Below, one piece after another: positions 1 to 13,470 of a DNA stretch of 64,000 bases. This DNA is from Cyathus striatus (taxonomy: Eukaryota; Basidiomycota; Agaricomycetes; Agaricales; Nidulariaceae), in NCBI GenBank assembly GCA_025738555.1, contig JAOVFP010000004.1, forward strand, positions 372,001 to 436,000, in the 5' to 3' direction. The stretch's first letter is position 1. Every line of letters starts with the position of its first letter. The position numbers and the translations under genes were made by a program. The notes under the pieces were generated by a model. The model had not been told where the DNA came from. It did no database searches and worked only from the letters and a program-made list of their open reading frames with translations.

Positions 1-117
1 CGCTTTTTTATCTGTCTTTAGAGTTACGCCAAGTAGACGAACGAAGAGAAGTATACAACTAGAGAAGAGACAAGATTGAAAGTATTAGAAACAACGAGAA
101 CGGATCGAAAAGTCAGG

Positions 118-3100
118 ATGTCTGATTCGACGCCTGCGAATACGAATTTGAAGGTTGCTTCCCCTGCGGAAGATGGTGGTTCTGCCAAGCAGCACAAGTC
201 AAGCTTGGAGGAGTACGAAAGGAGCGATAGGCAGCCTTTCATGTTGACTGTTACTGAGGTGAAGCTGTTGGGTATCGCTGGAGTGAGTGTCTCCTTGGTT
301 TTTCGTTGGGGAGGTGGATGCGCTGTGCTGGCTGGCAGGGTTGGACGGGCTACCGACGGATCGATACAGTTGAATTGGACTCTAGGTAGTCCAGCTACGC
401 GTATCGTCAAGGCTATCCACCCGGCGCATCTACACCTGACCCCGTCTTCTCCCCTCCAAAAATATCCATGCTAACTACTTCACGTTGACAGGTTGGCTTC
501 TTCCTCGATGGTATGCTTTTTCCCCTTCCTTCCATTTTCGTACCTAATCTAATCTAATCAGCGTACGATCTGTTCATCATCAACGTGCGTTTTTTTTTTT
601 GCATTTTCTGTCTATTTTTGGTGGTTGATCTGGTTTGGGGAATGTAGCCTGTTGCGACAATGTTGCAGTATAGGCTGTATGGCGGTGGTCATTTGCCCGC
701 TAATTTGGAGGGTTTTGTCAAGGCGGGTGCTAATATTGGTAGTGTCATTGGACAGTTTGCGTTTGGTATGCTTTTTTTTGTCCCTTCTGCCCCGATTTAC
801 TCATCGACTGTCGAAATAGGATACGCGGCCGACGCTCTCGGGCGTAAAGCCGTTTGTGCGTCCCCTTTCCCTCTCCTCACCCTCTCTTCCGTACTGACAT
901 TCCTGTAGACGGCAAAGAACTCATGCTAATCATCTTCGCGACAATAATGACCATCACAACCCCTACTGGCCATCTCTCCCCCAACCACAGCCTCATCTAC
1001 CTCGCAATATGGCGTATTGTCCTCGGTATCGGCGTGGGCGGCGACTACCCCATGTCCGCCTCTATCACCTCCGACCGCGCCAACCTCCGCAAACGAGGCA
1101 CCATGCTCGCATATATCTTTTCTAACCAGGGATGGGGCTCGCTCGTTGGCTCCCTGGCTACTATTACCGTGTTGGAGTGTTATAAGCATACCATGGAGGA
1201 TGGTACGAATACGAGTAAAGTTGATGGAAGTACGTGTTTTTTGGTTGTGTTTTGTAAGGAGAGAGGCTGATCGTGGGCGGTAGTTTGGAGAATCGTAGTG
1301 GGTTTATCGTTGATACCTGCCTTCGGTACGCTGTACCAGCGCCTCACTCTCCCGGAATCCACCCGCTTCATCGCGTCAAAACGCCAGACTCACTCTGAAG
1401 ACGGCCATGAACTCGATGAAATCGACGAGTTGAAGCGGAAGCAGCGCGAGGAGGAGGAAAAGTCAAAGTCTTCCGGTCCTGATGGTGAGGTGAAGGAGGT
1501 TTCTTCGTCGCCTTCGGCGAGCGAGGAGGAGGTGATTGATGAGGACAAGGCTGACCCGGAGGAGTTGGCGAGGAAGAAGGCGCATATGGGAGAGTTTTTG
1601 AAGTATTTCTCTGAGTGGAGGCATTTGAAGCTTTTGCTTGGGACATGCATTTGTTGGTTTTTACTGGATATTGCGTGAGTGTTTCTTTTCTTTTTTGTTC
1701 TGTCGTTTCTGCCCTCCCGATACCTATACCTGGCTGCGTTCCACCTTTCGTTGTTTCCTTCCCCTTCCCCCACCCCCTGCGTACCCCTCTTGCCTTTCTC
1801 CCCTCCTCGTCGATCTTCGGCATACCCACGCTACGCATACCCCTCATCAATCCCTCTTGCGTTTGCACCCACAGCCATCTTTCTTCTATACTTCCCTCGT
1901 ACCCCCCCTCCTCTTCCACCTTCTACTCTCGTCGTTTCTTTCCCTTTTCTCTTCATTCCCTCGTCTAACATCAATACTAACACTCACCCAACAGATTCTA
2001 CGGCATCAACCTTAACCAAAACGTCGTCCTCCAACAAATCGGGTACGACGGCTCCGAAGGCACCCCTGGAACCGTCTCTTCAAGATTTCGACAGGTGGAA
2101 TTATCATCACCGCCCTTGGATTTGTACCCGGTATGTCCTTTTGCTATCGTTGCGTGTATGTGAGCCGTGCTGATGGGATTTTGATAGGGTACTACGCTTC
2201 GGTGCTGTTGATTGAGAAGTTGGGTAGGAAGTGGATACAGATTCAAGGATTTCTGTGTGCTGCGCTGTTTTGTACGTGCTTTTTTGTCTTTTTGGTTTTC
2301 TGGCTCTTGCTTGCGCTGTCGCCTACGCTGGCTGATAGCGTTCTGTCTTTGCTTCGCTACTACCACCCCTTCATTGCGTGCTTCCGCTACCCCTTCCTTT
2401 CCGGCCTTGCTTTGTGCTTGCGCTGCCGTCTATGCTGGACGCTAGCGTTCTACTTTTGCTACCCCTCGTTACTCTTTGCTTCGGTTCCCCTTCCTTTCTT
2501 CCTGGCTCTCCCTTCGCTACCGATCCTCCTTCGTCTCCGCGCTTCCTACACCTTTCGATCCGTTCTCATACCTCCATTTCTCCTTACGTACCCTTTTCCT
2601 CCTTTCTCTCCACTTCCTTGTGCTCGCTCGCTGACGCGTTCTCACAGTGGGCATCCTCGCCGGCAAATTCACATCGCTAAGCAAACCCGCCTTCATCGTC
2701 TGCTTCGCCCTCCTACAGTTCTTCTTCAACTTTGGCGCGAACACCACTACGTACTGTTACCCCGCTGAAGGTACGTCATATGTCCTCCCTATCTGCTCCG
2801 CCTCGGTGTTGTCTTCTACCTCTGCGCACTCGCTTCGGCACACCATCTCCTCTTATACCGTTGCTCCACCCTGCCCCCTTCCATCCGGTTGTCCATAACA
2901 TTGCTGGCGCCACTCCTCTTTTACAGTGTTCCCGACCCGATTCAGGGCGTTCGCGCATGGTATATCCGCCGCATCCGGTAAGGCCGGTGCGATCATCAGC
3001 GCGTTAGTGTTCAACACGTTGACAAAGGATATCGGAACACCTGCTGTTCTATGGAGTACGTCACTTTCCTTTTTCTTGTTTGTCCCCTACATTGTTCGCT

Positions 3101-3324
3101 AGATCGCGTGGTAGTTGTCTTCTACCCCCCTCTGTTATCTTGCTGCACCTATGACGTGATCCTGACTCTCGTTTGTAGTCTTTGTAGGCTGCTGTATTGC
3201 TGGCGCTGTATTCACCCTTCTTCTACCTGAAGTGAAAGGTCGTGATCCAGATTTGATTTTGGCGGCAGAGATTAAGGAGGCTAGGGAAAAGAGGGCGTTG
3301 GACCGACAACAGCAGTCGAATTGA
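118..3324 (+). CDS. PHO84: PHO84-type inorganic phosphate transporter (MFS), one frameshift
   Basis: A plasma-membrane proton/phosphate symporter of the major facilitator superfamily. I read 12 exons: 118-282, 492-510, 562-584, 648-765, 820-855, 909-1229, 1284-1674, 1995-2130, 2188-2271, 2648-2770, 2927-3055 and 3179-3324, all with GT-AG introns. The ATG at 118 opens a hydrophilic N-terminus. Family marks seen are [12 protein letters not shown] in TM1, [11 protein letters not shown] in loop 2-3, the signature [15 protein letters not shown], an acidic Lys/Glu/Ser-rich central loop in exon 7, [16 protein letters not shown], and a final LPEVKGRD. The exons total 1691 nt, one short of 564 codons; one base is missing in exon 8 near 2061-2069, where the frame must move between EGTP and WNRLFK. 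The rest is intact, so this is either a sequencing error or a recent null allele. The promoter lies outside the window. Confidence 0.93.
2061..2069 (+). other. single-base deletion in the phosphate transporter
   Basis: Exon 8 is in frame with the upstream exons through the codons for YDGSEGTP. It then reads the family-conserved WNRLFKIST and FVPG only in the next frame. The shift falls at a CCCC run, a typical place for homopolymer error. Confidence 0.8.
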
Positions 3325-3628
3325 AGGTAGAGGAGTAGAATTCATGCGTGGTGTTGGATTTGGGTTATGTTACGAACTATATAAAACTAGTAGTTACTTC
3401 ATACTTGAAGGGAAGGAGGCAGAATTGTGTACTATGATTTTTACGGTTTTTTTTTGTTTGCGATTAGTAGTACAACGAATCTAATTGGTTTTGCGTTCTA
3501 GAATACCTGTAGGAGTTCGGTGTCGTTGGTTAATAATAGTGAGCACCTGGAGTTTGTGGACCAAGCTTGAGTTATGCTAGAATGTAGGGTAGTTCAACCG
3601 CCGTAGTTGCTTGTAATGCCTGTACAAC

Positions 3629-3635
3629 TATAAAT
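3629..3635 (+). promoter_or_regulatory. possible TATA box for the F-box gene
   Basis: TATAAAT lies about 240 bp upstream of the first recognisable F-box-protein coding sequence and about 40 bp before the short ORF start at 3672. The assignment rests on position only. Confidence 0.3.
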
Positions 3636-3873
3636 ACACATACATACGCGGAGATCGAATAGGGAATACATAATGCTTTGCATTCTTTGTCCAGGTCATC
3701 GCAATCGATCAAGGGTCTCAACGGATACACCTATCTTGTGTGTCTCTATCCACCGATGGATAACTTGACTCAGAACACTGCTATTTTTTCAGATAAATGC
3801 GTAACGTATGTGTGTCTCTTTCAGTTGAACAGAAAGCAGCTCACTAGCTACATTAATATTCAAACAAAACAGT

Positions 3874-5555
3874 GTGCCGTATGAAAAATGCCTATCCTGT
3901 AACGGTCCAAGCGGTCCACAGTTTATCATACAAAATCTCAGAGATACTCTCGTCGGTTTACGAAACAATGGCTTTCCTATTGGGGAGAAATACGTATCGA
4001 CACAGAACATCGTTTCACAAGCAGTATCGGATGTGATCCAACTCGATGAAGGGATCCGCAAACTTCAGGAATCTTTAGCAGCACTTCAATCTCAGCGCGA
4101 GTCGCGACGAGCTTCACCGTTTTGCTACATATCACCGCAGTCTTCTTGCACCAATCCGAAAGCTTCCAGTTGAGCTATTAACTAAAATCTTTCTTCTCTG
4201 TCGTGACTCTGCCGATGAAAATGTAGATCTGTACGAGATTAACAGCCGGATCCCTAATCCAGTTCCGCTGAAGATAATTCGAGATTTATTTAGCGTTTCA
4301 TTTCACTGGCGTTCTGTAATACTTTCCTCACCTTCAATTTGGGCAAAGATGGTCGTCAGTAGCTTTATTCATGGACCTGATAGGACAATGAGCCGTAGGA
4401 CAATGAGTCGTCTTGCAGAGTTATGCATACAAAGATCGGCGGAAACACCGTTGCGAATCTATTTCAATCTATCGACTCCAGGAAACATGGACACTCAATG
4501 CAGGCAGTTATTTGCGCGATGTGCGCACCGATGGGAGATGATCCACGCGAGAATGGACACCCTCGAAGCAATCTTTCATCATATCCAAGAGCACATGTCA
4601 CTCACCTCGCTGAGAATGTTATTTCTGAACAGTTATAGTGCTAGAGATGACTGGACTATTTCATTCAAGACAGCTCCAAAACTCACAGATATCCATATAG
4701 AACATATTCGAAACCCATTGGAAAACTTGGTTGGTCTCCCTTGGTCCCAAATCACTGATCTGGTATCTATCAACTGCGTATTCGAACCTCATGAACTTTC
4801 CACGTTGTTCAAACGCATGCAGAGTCTTGTCTCTCTAACCTTCTGTGGGGTTACCAACGCGCCTGAAAATCAACCTATCATTATACCACAAGTACAGGTA
4901 TACACAATACGAGTTTTATTTGATAGCGCCTATCAGATGTTGAATCTACTCTCGGCATTTACGTTGCCCAATCTTAAAACATTGCATTTGCTATGTCATC
5001 CTTCTTGGAACATTATAGATCACACACCGGAGGTTATAAACTTTTGTCAGCGATCAGGATTTGTCTTGGATAACTTGGTACTATGCACAATCTCCTTAAA
5101 CGAGTGGTGCAAAATTCCAGAGTTAATGAACGTAAAGTTTTTGGAGATGAGCGAGCAACAAAATATCACTGAAAATCTTCGCTGGTTGACAAGAAAAAAA
5201 TATGAAGCGCAAGTTAATGATAATGCTTCAACCTTACCGCCGCGGTATTCTTCCGATACCATATTTCCACGATTGGAAATATTGAACTTGCGAGTACCGT
5301 GGGGTCCAAGAGGAATTGTCGATAAGCTGATTATCTATGCTTAAGACTCGACTTCCTCAACCAGAAGAACTTTCCACCACTATCTTTGAGGATTTCAGTT
5401 ACCTTCAAACAGTGAATATACGCTATTCCTGGAGTTTACCACCTGACGAGCATGATACACTTCAAGATTTTATCCACTCCAATTTGGTACGCCAATCAGC
5501 ATTAGAGATAACAGTTACGCATGGGTATGGAAGAAATACTGTTATAATCAACTAA
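3874..5555 (+). pseudogene. F-box domain protein of the agaric-expanded family, frameshifted
   Basis: These proteins are SCF ubiquitin-ligase substrate adaptors. The order is typical of agaric members: a short CLSCNGPS cysteine motif, LRDTLVGLRNNGFP, a coiled-coil (IRKLQESLAALQSQR), then LHRFATYHRSLLAPIRKLPVELLTKIF, which holds the F-box core, and a leucine-rich C-terminal region running to NTVIIN at 5555. The frame is lost twice. At 4093-4109 a 7-bp near-duplication (CGCGAGT before CGCGACG) separates the coiled coil from the F-box. Near 5337-5345 the main frame stops and the C-terminus resumes in the next frame. The first coding codon is not settled: the open frame begins at a GTG, and an upstream exon (ATG at 3672, LCILCPGH) is possible. 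It is most likely a pseudogene; two independent sequence errors are the alternative. Confidence 0.75.
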
Positions 5556-5559
5556 TTAT

Positions 5560-8500
5560 AACGCTACAATGTACATTAATTATGATAGTCGCTATTCCCT
5601 GATCTTCTGATACAAGAAATACCGATTTATTATAATCTGAGATACAGAGATAAGAAAAAATCGGTAGTGCGAACATAGCGTAAGGAGAAGATACTATAAT
5701 TTTCGACAGGAGCACGTTTTAAGGAGGAGACTGTCGGAAGGCTGGCGTGTCGGTCATTACATAGCTGTTTTCATGTTGTAACATAATTTCTACCGCGGTC
5801 GAATCATCAATTTTTTTCCTGAGGGCTTCAAAGATATCGATAATTCCCAGTCCGCATATCAGTTTGTAGTCGATTGATTCGGTATGTCGAGGACATATGC
5901 GGTAGTAGGAGCTGATGCGTAAAGCAATTGCAACACAAAATCATTATTCTTGTCATGTAAATCGTATGGGTACATATAAAGTTACCATCATGTTGCATAG
6001 CAATCCAAAGGTCTCAATAAAGCGATCCAATACGACTCGCAGTGAGATGGGACTCAACTACTGTAGTGTCACACCATCTCAGCACAGATACGTATCATTG
6101 AATTAATTCATTTCTACGAGGACACAAGAGAGAAGAGGGCACTGCCGTCTACACAAGCAGGGCATGTGGTTTAGGAACACGAGTATCAGAGAGGCTCAGT
6201 TGAAGTTCCTTGTCTGAATGAATCACTCTCTGAACTGTCTTGACGATCCTCAAAAGACACAGTACACGCTGGCGCTACGTTCAGCAAAGTTGAGAAGCAT
6301 CAACCTGAAGTATTACTATAAGGCTGTATTAGATGCTGCCCCTGGTCACCTCGTGCATTATCCTTGAAAGCGAAGGCTATTATCGAAACGATCATATTCT
6401 GACACCAGGATCTCCAATCCCACAGCGCTTCCATATTCACCTATCGAATAAAAGGTAAAAGCGAGGGTCCAACTCTCCGAGTGCATCCCTCACACACGCA
6501 AAAGCATCCCAGCCGCTGACACCTCGAACTCCATTGAACTAAACCAAGAAAGGGAAAAGACTCACTAATCGGTTCCCACCCTAAAGAATGCATCAAGTTC
6601 GATGGACAGCTTTGAAGATAAAGCTTGAGAAGATGAGGTGGAAGATGAGCAGTCTAAGGACCATCTTTGAATATCTATTTCTGTGGTAGAGTTGGTTAAT
6701 AAGAAAATGACAGTGGAAAAGCCTGGGGGGGAGTGAGATGAGAAGGCAGGAGAGGCAGGAGGAGGAAAGTAAGGGCGGGAGATGCAGTTGAATTTCAAGA
6801 AAAAGGAGGACAATGGGAGAGTTGGAACGGTGAACAACAAGCATGACTAGAACGAAAAGAAAGGCAGTCGAACAAAGAGACAGTACCCACTAGCGCAAGC
6901 TCAAGACCTATTACTAACCCCCTTGCGCCCTCCCGCTTGCCTCAACATCAAACACCAACCACGACACAATCCTAAGCAAAATCTTCGACATGAGCCATGT
7001 ATATTGAATGTTGTATAAATTCATACTTGTTGACAAGTACAACTGTTCGCCGAAAAAACCGTGACATCAGCCTCCTGCAACCACAAAATGAGAATAAATC
7101 AAGCACATACAAGATTCCCAGCGAAGCGTACAACATCTCTCTTCAAACAAGTCCGAGTCTTCATACGCGTATACATTGCTACTATCCTAGTAGCATACAT
7201 TGTGGTATCCCAACCTCACAGTGAACGTCTCCTCAACCCCAAGCATATCACCGCACTCTTGGCAAGAAATCACTCAAGAACCAACCAAGAACAGAAAACC
7301 ACCAACATTACAAAATATTGGAAAACGTAGATGACTTCCTACACACCATTCTACACCAAAATGTTTGCATTACTTGCATTTATTTTACAGAAGAATGCCT
7401 CAGAATTATTCCCAAGGTAAATAGTCATAGAAATCACGAGGCCTGAGCTCTGTGGAAGCCTGTGGACAAGGGGAAGGGTGAACTGAGCGTTGTTTAGCGC
7501 TGGCGTTCGGCGTGGCTTCCCACGATTAAGCGAGGGTGTACAATTGACGGGTTAGGCTAATTTTGACATGATTTCAAAGAAATAGCTCTGCATCATTTTC
7601 CTCGTCACATAATAGCTTTAAACTTGTATAGAGTGAGCCTTACATGTCATTTTACCAGTCAGAACAAGTACAGTGCAAGAAAAGTGTATATATACTGAGA
7701 TATCTGAAGATCAATTTTAGGTGTACAGATGAGCACTCAAACACTGTAGGTCCCGGTTGGTTTCAAAGACGTTACAAATCGTGAACGATGGCCGAGTAAA
7801 TGGTGTTTCGTATCGCTTCTCACTGTGTCGTCCAGTGCTATGGCAGTATCTGATTAATTTAAGGAATACGTTATTTCTACAAAGTCGTCGAGGATAGGCG
7901 TGTGAAACAGCGAGAGAGAGATGGGGATACGTGGCGCTGTGTTTAATGGTACGTTGCAAGTCTGTTGTGGAATGACTATTCATGTATTCATGGCAGGCTG
8001 CCAGGGAAATTAATCCTCCTCGCCGCATGGAACTCCTTCCCTTTCGCATTCTCTTCTACCTGCGCTCTAGATTTTAATTAATCTTAGTACACCCCTCCTT
8101 CTCGCTCTTCATACTATTCACTTCGACGTAGATTCATTTCGGTGGCAAAATAACACATCCCGCTTTGCAAGCTCGGCCCTCATATACTACACAAAAAACT
8201 GATACCTACGGTTCTCTCGTATCAACAAGCTCAGAATGGTTGGTATAATTGAGTGATGTCGTTAGTTACTTACCTGTGTGTAATGGATAATTTTGCGCTT
8301 CACATCATCCAATGAGTTGATAATTTCGGCTTGTATAGTCGACTTAGTCCCTGTTAGTTAGAACTACGATAGTTGAGTTAGTGTGCTACTAGCAAAGCAT
8401 ATCAATATTCAATAAATTGCTCGTGAGTGATATGGGCGGCGCCTGAATAGACCGAGAAATTGGATGGGCATGTTAGTAATAATTTGAAAATGGAACATGT

Positions 8501-9030
8501 GTGGATTGCATGGATGCCTCTATGGATTGGAGGGATTTTGGTTGTCTCTTGTATGGCCTCAATTTGAAACGCTGACTGATTCTATTATTATGGACTTGAG
8601 TACGAAACAAGCAATTTCCTGCTTTCAGCCTGAGTCGGCGTAAGCTTAAGTACCTCACAAATTGCGCTGTGCAACAGTAATGTGTGTGAGACTGGATTCT
8701 CATAGCTGAAAACTTACTAGACTATCCAATTTGAGAACGTCTATTTTGGAGTTCACAAACACGTAAAGAGACAACATATATATCTCATTCCGCCATATAA
8801 CACAATGTCCAAGCTAACGTCGAGGCTTCGAGCACGTATCTCTGATCTTGCGCAAGATGTTTACGTTAGATAAAACAGACATATATGGTGAACTGGCTAC
8901 ACTCACTATATTCATGCCAAATGTCGAGGCAATGTCTTATTCACGATAGCAAATGAATGAAGAGATTGCGTCATTCAAAGCAATGGGGATGCTGCCGAAT
9001 CCGGGATATTGTCCAGATAAAGATGCGCCA
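5560..9030. other. no gene seen
   Basis: Only short ORFs (110 aa or less) occur on either strand, without recognisable domains, splice-linked partners or consistent codon use. A pyrimidine-rich antisense ORF at 6565-6844 is low-complexity. I see no repeats with clear boundaries here. Confidence 0.5.
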
Positions 9031-9560
9031 GTGCAGCCACTATCACGTCAAAATGTTGTCAGTGGCTGACAATAGCCTTAAGTAATTGGCAGTTCACTCC
9101 CCGAACAATGCCTGAACGACGCACATCCGGCACCCACGATCCATGCTATTTATGTATTCTCAATTACCCAGTCACTGTTCTTTTACTCTTCGGGAGGGAG
9201 GCCGAAGGAGTTCAACTGTACTCAATGCCGCTCACAAGTACAACTTCATAAGTAAGTACTTCATCTTCAAATGAAGCACTTAACGGTGCTTTGAGAATGT
9301 GAAAGATGGATTTTGAAGAGGTCTATTCGTGGTTTGACCGACGAACGCCCCGACATTGATTGAAAAGCGGTGGAAGTTGAGCGGAAGGTTCAAGGCAGTG
9401 CTTGGCTTAGGCATTCAGTTACGTATGTTTATTCTGAAGGGTTTTGTTAAAGAGGCTAAAGCTCTAGCTAAACAGTTTGCAAACACAGCAAGCAACGCCA
9501 AATCGGCCCTTCTACTTATCCAACCTTCTTGTCCTTGCAGAATATTGAGATTTCGCGTGA
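9030..9560 (+). repeat. dispersed repeat, copy 1 (upstream of SET3-like copy A)
   Basis: This shares long diverged blocks with 14480-15480 and 30290-30735. Shared blocks include GTGCTTTGAGAAT, TTTGAAGAGG, GTGGAAGTTG and GTTTGCAAACACAG-like ends. All three copies lie near SET3-like fragments in the same orientation, so the repeat probably moved with the gene as one segmental duplication. Confidence 0.7.
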
Positions 9561-9619
9561 AGCTACGCTTTACTTAGAAAGGAAGACCTTACTTACTATA
9601 GACGCGTCGCAGAGGCAGC

Positions 9620-11040
9620 GCTCAGCTAGCCTGCTTGACTAGGTGGAGCTGTGGAGACCCCGCGCCCACTACCGCCAGTGCTGGAGATTGGCTGGAGGAC
9701 CCAAGTGAGTGGAAGAGTGCTAGCTCATCAGGCCCGATGCATACATATGGAATTAATGGGAGGAGTTGTGGAGGGATGGAGGGAGGGTGAGTTGGAAATT
9801 ACTAAGTGCAGTACCAGGACAGTGGCACTGGCTTCCACTACGATGATAGACCACCTTGCCGAGAAGGCAAATAAGTAGAAGGCCCACCCCGCACGTACCC
9901 CCCCTGCCTCCCTCAGCCCCGCTGACTCTTCAGGAAACCATCAGCTGCATCTCCAGCTTTACCCACGACGAAGGCTTCTCTATTGCATGTGATATCTACT
10001 GTGACAGTGCCGAGGGTGTGTCCCCAGCAAGGTCGTAGGGAGAAGGCCATGAGACTATAAACGATACGGTGGAAGCAGGTGTTGGAGCATGGGGGAGTCG
10101 TGTGTGGGGAGAAGAGTAGGAGGAGTTCCTGCGGTTGAGAGGAAGCGGAGGGGGGAGGGGAGTACGAAACACGTAAAGAAGAAACGCGGAATTTCGATTG
10201 TGCATTCTCCTACCACTGGAACAACTGCATCCTTCCTCCACATTTCCTCATCAGTCGTCGTATCGGCACCAGCACTTGACAACCCAGCAAACGAAGACGA
10301 CCACATCCACGTCGACGAGTCCTAGATGCACTCCTACGTCCCCCTATCAAGCGATATCGTTCCCCACGCCGACACTTGTGCGAGACTACGCCGCCATGCG
10401 CAGAATTGGCGAGACATAACAACGCCTACTTCTACCCCTTCTCCCTACACACCTTCTCCAATCCCTGTCCACGTACTAGCGCCACTAGAATCGTACAACG
10501 CTCAAATTCGCCTGCGGATTTTACCACCTACACCCGTTCCACCCTATCTAAACCTCCACTCGCACCTCCCGATTCGACCGGCTTCGTGCAGTGCCATACG
10601 GCGCGGCCTATCAAAGTGCCTTAATAGGTATGCGCATTCTGTAAGGCCACCTTTGGATGTTGCGCTTAATGGGAGAGTTTCTCGTGGGAAGGAACGGTTT
10701 TAAGGAACAGGTGCAGGATGAATGCTATCATCCGTCCCGTCCTCTGTCCTGAGAAAGCGAAGCGAGTAAGTAGAGGCCAAGAAGTACGAAGAGGGGGAAA
10801 GTTATAATATTGTCCTTTAGGTTCTTCGCCGTTTGTGATCTCAAGGCGAACAAGCAAGTTGTACTAGGTTGGGAATGGGACGACAAGGACGCGATTCATA
10901 TTCTGCCAGCGTTGATGAGAGTACGCAGATGTTTCCGTGAGTTTTGTTTTTTCTTGGTCTTGACTCTTGGATTGGGGTTTGATCAACCAAAATTCTGACG
11001 CCTACGCAAAGTACGTCGCCAGGTGCAGAATTGGCGGGGT
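9620..11040 (+). pseudogene. SET3-like PHD/SET protein, decayed copy A
   Basis: A relic of the gene seen more fully at 15.8-20.8 kb. Recognisable in broken frames are the PHD part (SFTHDEGFSIACDI near 9955-10000), the HVKKKRGISI block near 10165-10200, the acidic NEDDHIHVDES at 10289-10324, the HSYVPLSSDIVPHADT stretch at 10326-10380, and the SET-terminal VVLGWEWDD with the following AIHILPAL near 10858-10920. Zinc ligands of the PHD finger are lost, and frames change repeatedly. A further short piece matching the RRHAQNWRGIT block lies at 11008-11035. It cannot encode a protein. Confidence 0.8.
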
Positions 11041-11059
11041 ATAATTGCTGAGAGCTTGT

Positions 11060-13390
11060 AATAGGAGTGTGTGGTACGTATCCTGGAGCACCCGTAATTC
11101 TAAATTTTGTTGAGATTTAATCATGTCGATCCTAACGCATAGTTCAATGGACTCTACGCGGCCTGGAGTGCACCAAAGATTCTCAGGTGGAAAATCTCCT
11201 TTGCGCAACCTTGGCATCACAAGGTCATCATCACGTAAATGTAAATGATATTTGAACATGGTATAACTTCAACTTATGGGTCCACCGGAACTTAACACGT
11301 ACATTTTATCGTAGGTAGCCCTGGGTATTAGCTATAAGAGGTCGTAAGTTCTTAGAAAGGCACTGGCAGCAGAGAGTAGTAGTATCAAAGTAAGAGACGA
11401 AGTGAGTGTACTAAGAATGAAGCACAGCGTCCTAGTTAGATGTTGAAGTACATTTCAGCGACCATCTTGCGCGATACGGTTCCCAGGAAGAAGGATAAAG
11501 ATGCGAGGCACATTTCGTGCGCCTATACATTAAATGATTTGACAGTGGTAATAGTGTGCTTGAGGCGCGAGATAAGAGTTGTTGCTACGCCTGTGTATGT
11601 ACGTTCTGAGACAAAGAAGAGTGAGGCGCGGGATTGTCGGATGCCTTGGAGCAGTATGGCTGAAGGTTATCGAAACAAGAGAACAACGGTTTTTCCCCTC
11701 TGGCTACTTACTAACCGTTTTTTTCTTCCATATTTCCGCACGATTCCCTAAGGATCAGCTTGCTCTTTAGTGGTACATCTAGCCTAGGACAAGCAACTAT
11801 ACTTCTAGCCAACGCTAATTGCCGAGTTGCGTGAGTTACCCTACATCAAAGCATGATTCTTCGCTCTCAAAAGGTCTCTGAGCTAGTCGAAATGTGTAGC
11901 GACTTATCACCTCAACAATCCTCACACCTGTGCACTATACCTCTCAGTCGACACAATCAACACGCCATGCTAATGGCCATAAGTAAAGACGAACAGGATA
12001 CACTGGTGACACAAAGAACTAAATGATTGCAGTTCAACGATACGTTCACGTTGGTTTTGAAGGTTCAGCTGATGGGTATAGAGGAAGCTGCGAATTTTTT
12101 CAACTTTGATCTACCCTATACAGTTTTCTGATAAAAATAGCCTGTGCTAGTACCAGCCTACTATCTGTTATCACTTGTATCTCTCCATTCCCAACTTGCT
12201 CTTCGGTCCCATCTCTTGCCTAATTATCTCGTCAGCGATTGGAGTATCTTTTAAAATACATCTCGACCGGACACCCTTTTCACCTTTCACGAGCTACTTG
12301 GTATAAATCCTTGAAAGTTGATCACAATGTAGAAGATAAAGCTGTGTTACTATTCTTTAATCGCGTTAATAGATTTGTACAACAGCCCGTTAGGGAGTTT
12401 CAGTTACCTTTTCAGTTGTACGCGGCCTATTCCACCAGAGTATCGGACTCTCAGGTAATAAGGCCGTGACACATAGCTCATTAAAGGACATATATAGCAG
12501 CTTTATTGATAAACGAGTGCGCTCTAATTTAACGGGGACACAACAAGGTCGACAGCATTTGTAAACGCCTAAGTCGTCAGACGAGCCGAATTGTCCAGAC
12601 TTCGATTCCTTGGCGTTTGGTAAGAAAAGAATACCCTGTCAGAAGAAGCCCATAATGTCGTTGAGTTCATCAACGATTTTGACTTTGAATATGAATACTA
12701 CTCTGTATCTAGTTAGCCATTAGTATGTATACTTCGAAGATTAAAGGAGGTTACTGTCCTTCAAGGCGGCTTTCAAGAACACTAAAGCAATGAAAAACTT
12801 TTCTCCGGGCCCCAGGATCGATAAGTTAGTGAAATCGTTCATTTTTTATTCCTGCAATGTTATCGGAATTGACTGTCAGGTTTTCATCGTCAGGACCTTT
12901 CTACTAGATTGTTCTGCCTTCCCATTACAGAATTTTTTTCTTAAAATTACACCAATCTGAACATTATTATGAGACTCTGACACCTCGTGATTGTAACTTT
13001 GAAGGTGGGTATGGTATTTCCCCTTCATGATCCACGGAGGCTAAAACAATTTTATTGTAAAGAGATGTCATTCACCCTGGTCTGAAAAAAATGCTAGTAT
13101 AATATTGGTTTGGAACTGTACGGGCTTCGCGAATCGCCGAGTATGTTTGGCAAATGTGACTTCAAGAATACTCTGCTTTTAGTACGGTAAAGAGTCCAAG
13201 CCTGAAAAGAAGTACATATCGATGATGAATATCAATTATTTTGACATTTAACATGAATAAATCCGTCGGGAGTTGGTTGTAGAGAGATGAGTCTGCGTGC
13301 TTTAGGACTAAGAAATTCACGCTTCTAAGACAGCTTTCACCGCTCACTTAGTCTATTCCTCAAACTACTTCAGTAGAGGCGCCGACAGGG
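11060..13390. other. no gene seen
   Basis: ORFs of 60-103 aa occur (for example 11440-11751 + and 12239-12469 +). None has a recognisable domain or a good splice partner. AT-rich, with no clear repeat boundary. Confidence 0.45.
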
Positions 13391-13392
13391 GA

Positions 13393-13400
13393 TATATAAG
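13393..13400 (+). promoter_or_regulatory. TATA box of the Y3-like secreted protein gene
   Basis: TATATAAG lies about 75 bp upstream of the ATG at 13471, a usual distance for a well-expressed basidiomycete gene. Confidence 0.6.
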
Positions 13401-13470
13401 CATTGCGTCCGGGCTCTCAGTCTCCAGTTCATCAGAAACCATAAATCAAATAGCCTTTTCGACCAGCATC

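Noticed and set aside
1368..1919. 183-aa antisense ORF.
   Set aside because: It is a shadow of the Glu/Lys-rich loop of the transporter.
2042..2093. A 52-nt intron (GTACGA to GACAG) to explain the transporter frameshift.
   Set aside because: It would delete the family-conserved [11 protein letters not shown] segment; a missing base is simpler.
2133..2768. 211-aa ORF on the plus strand.
   Set aside because: It spans introns and exons of the phosphate transporter in the wrong frame; the intron part is pyrimidine-rich.
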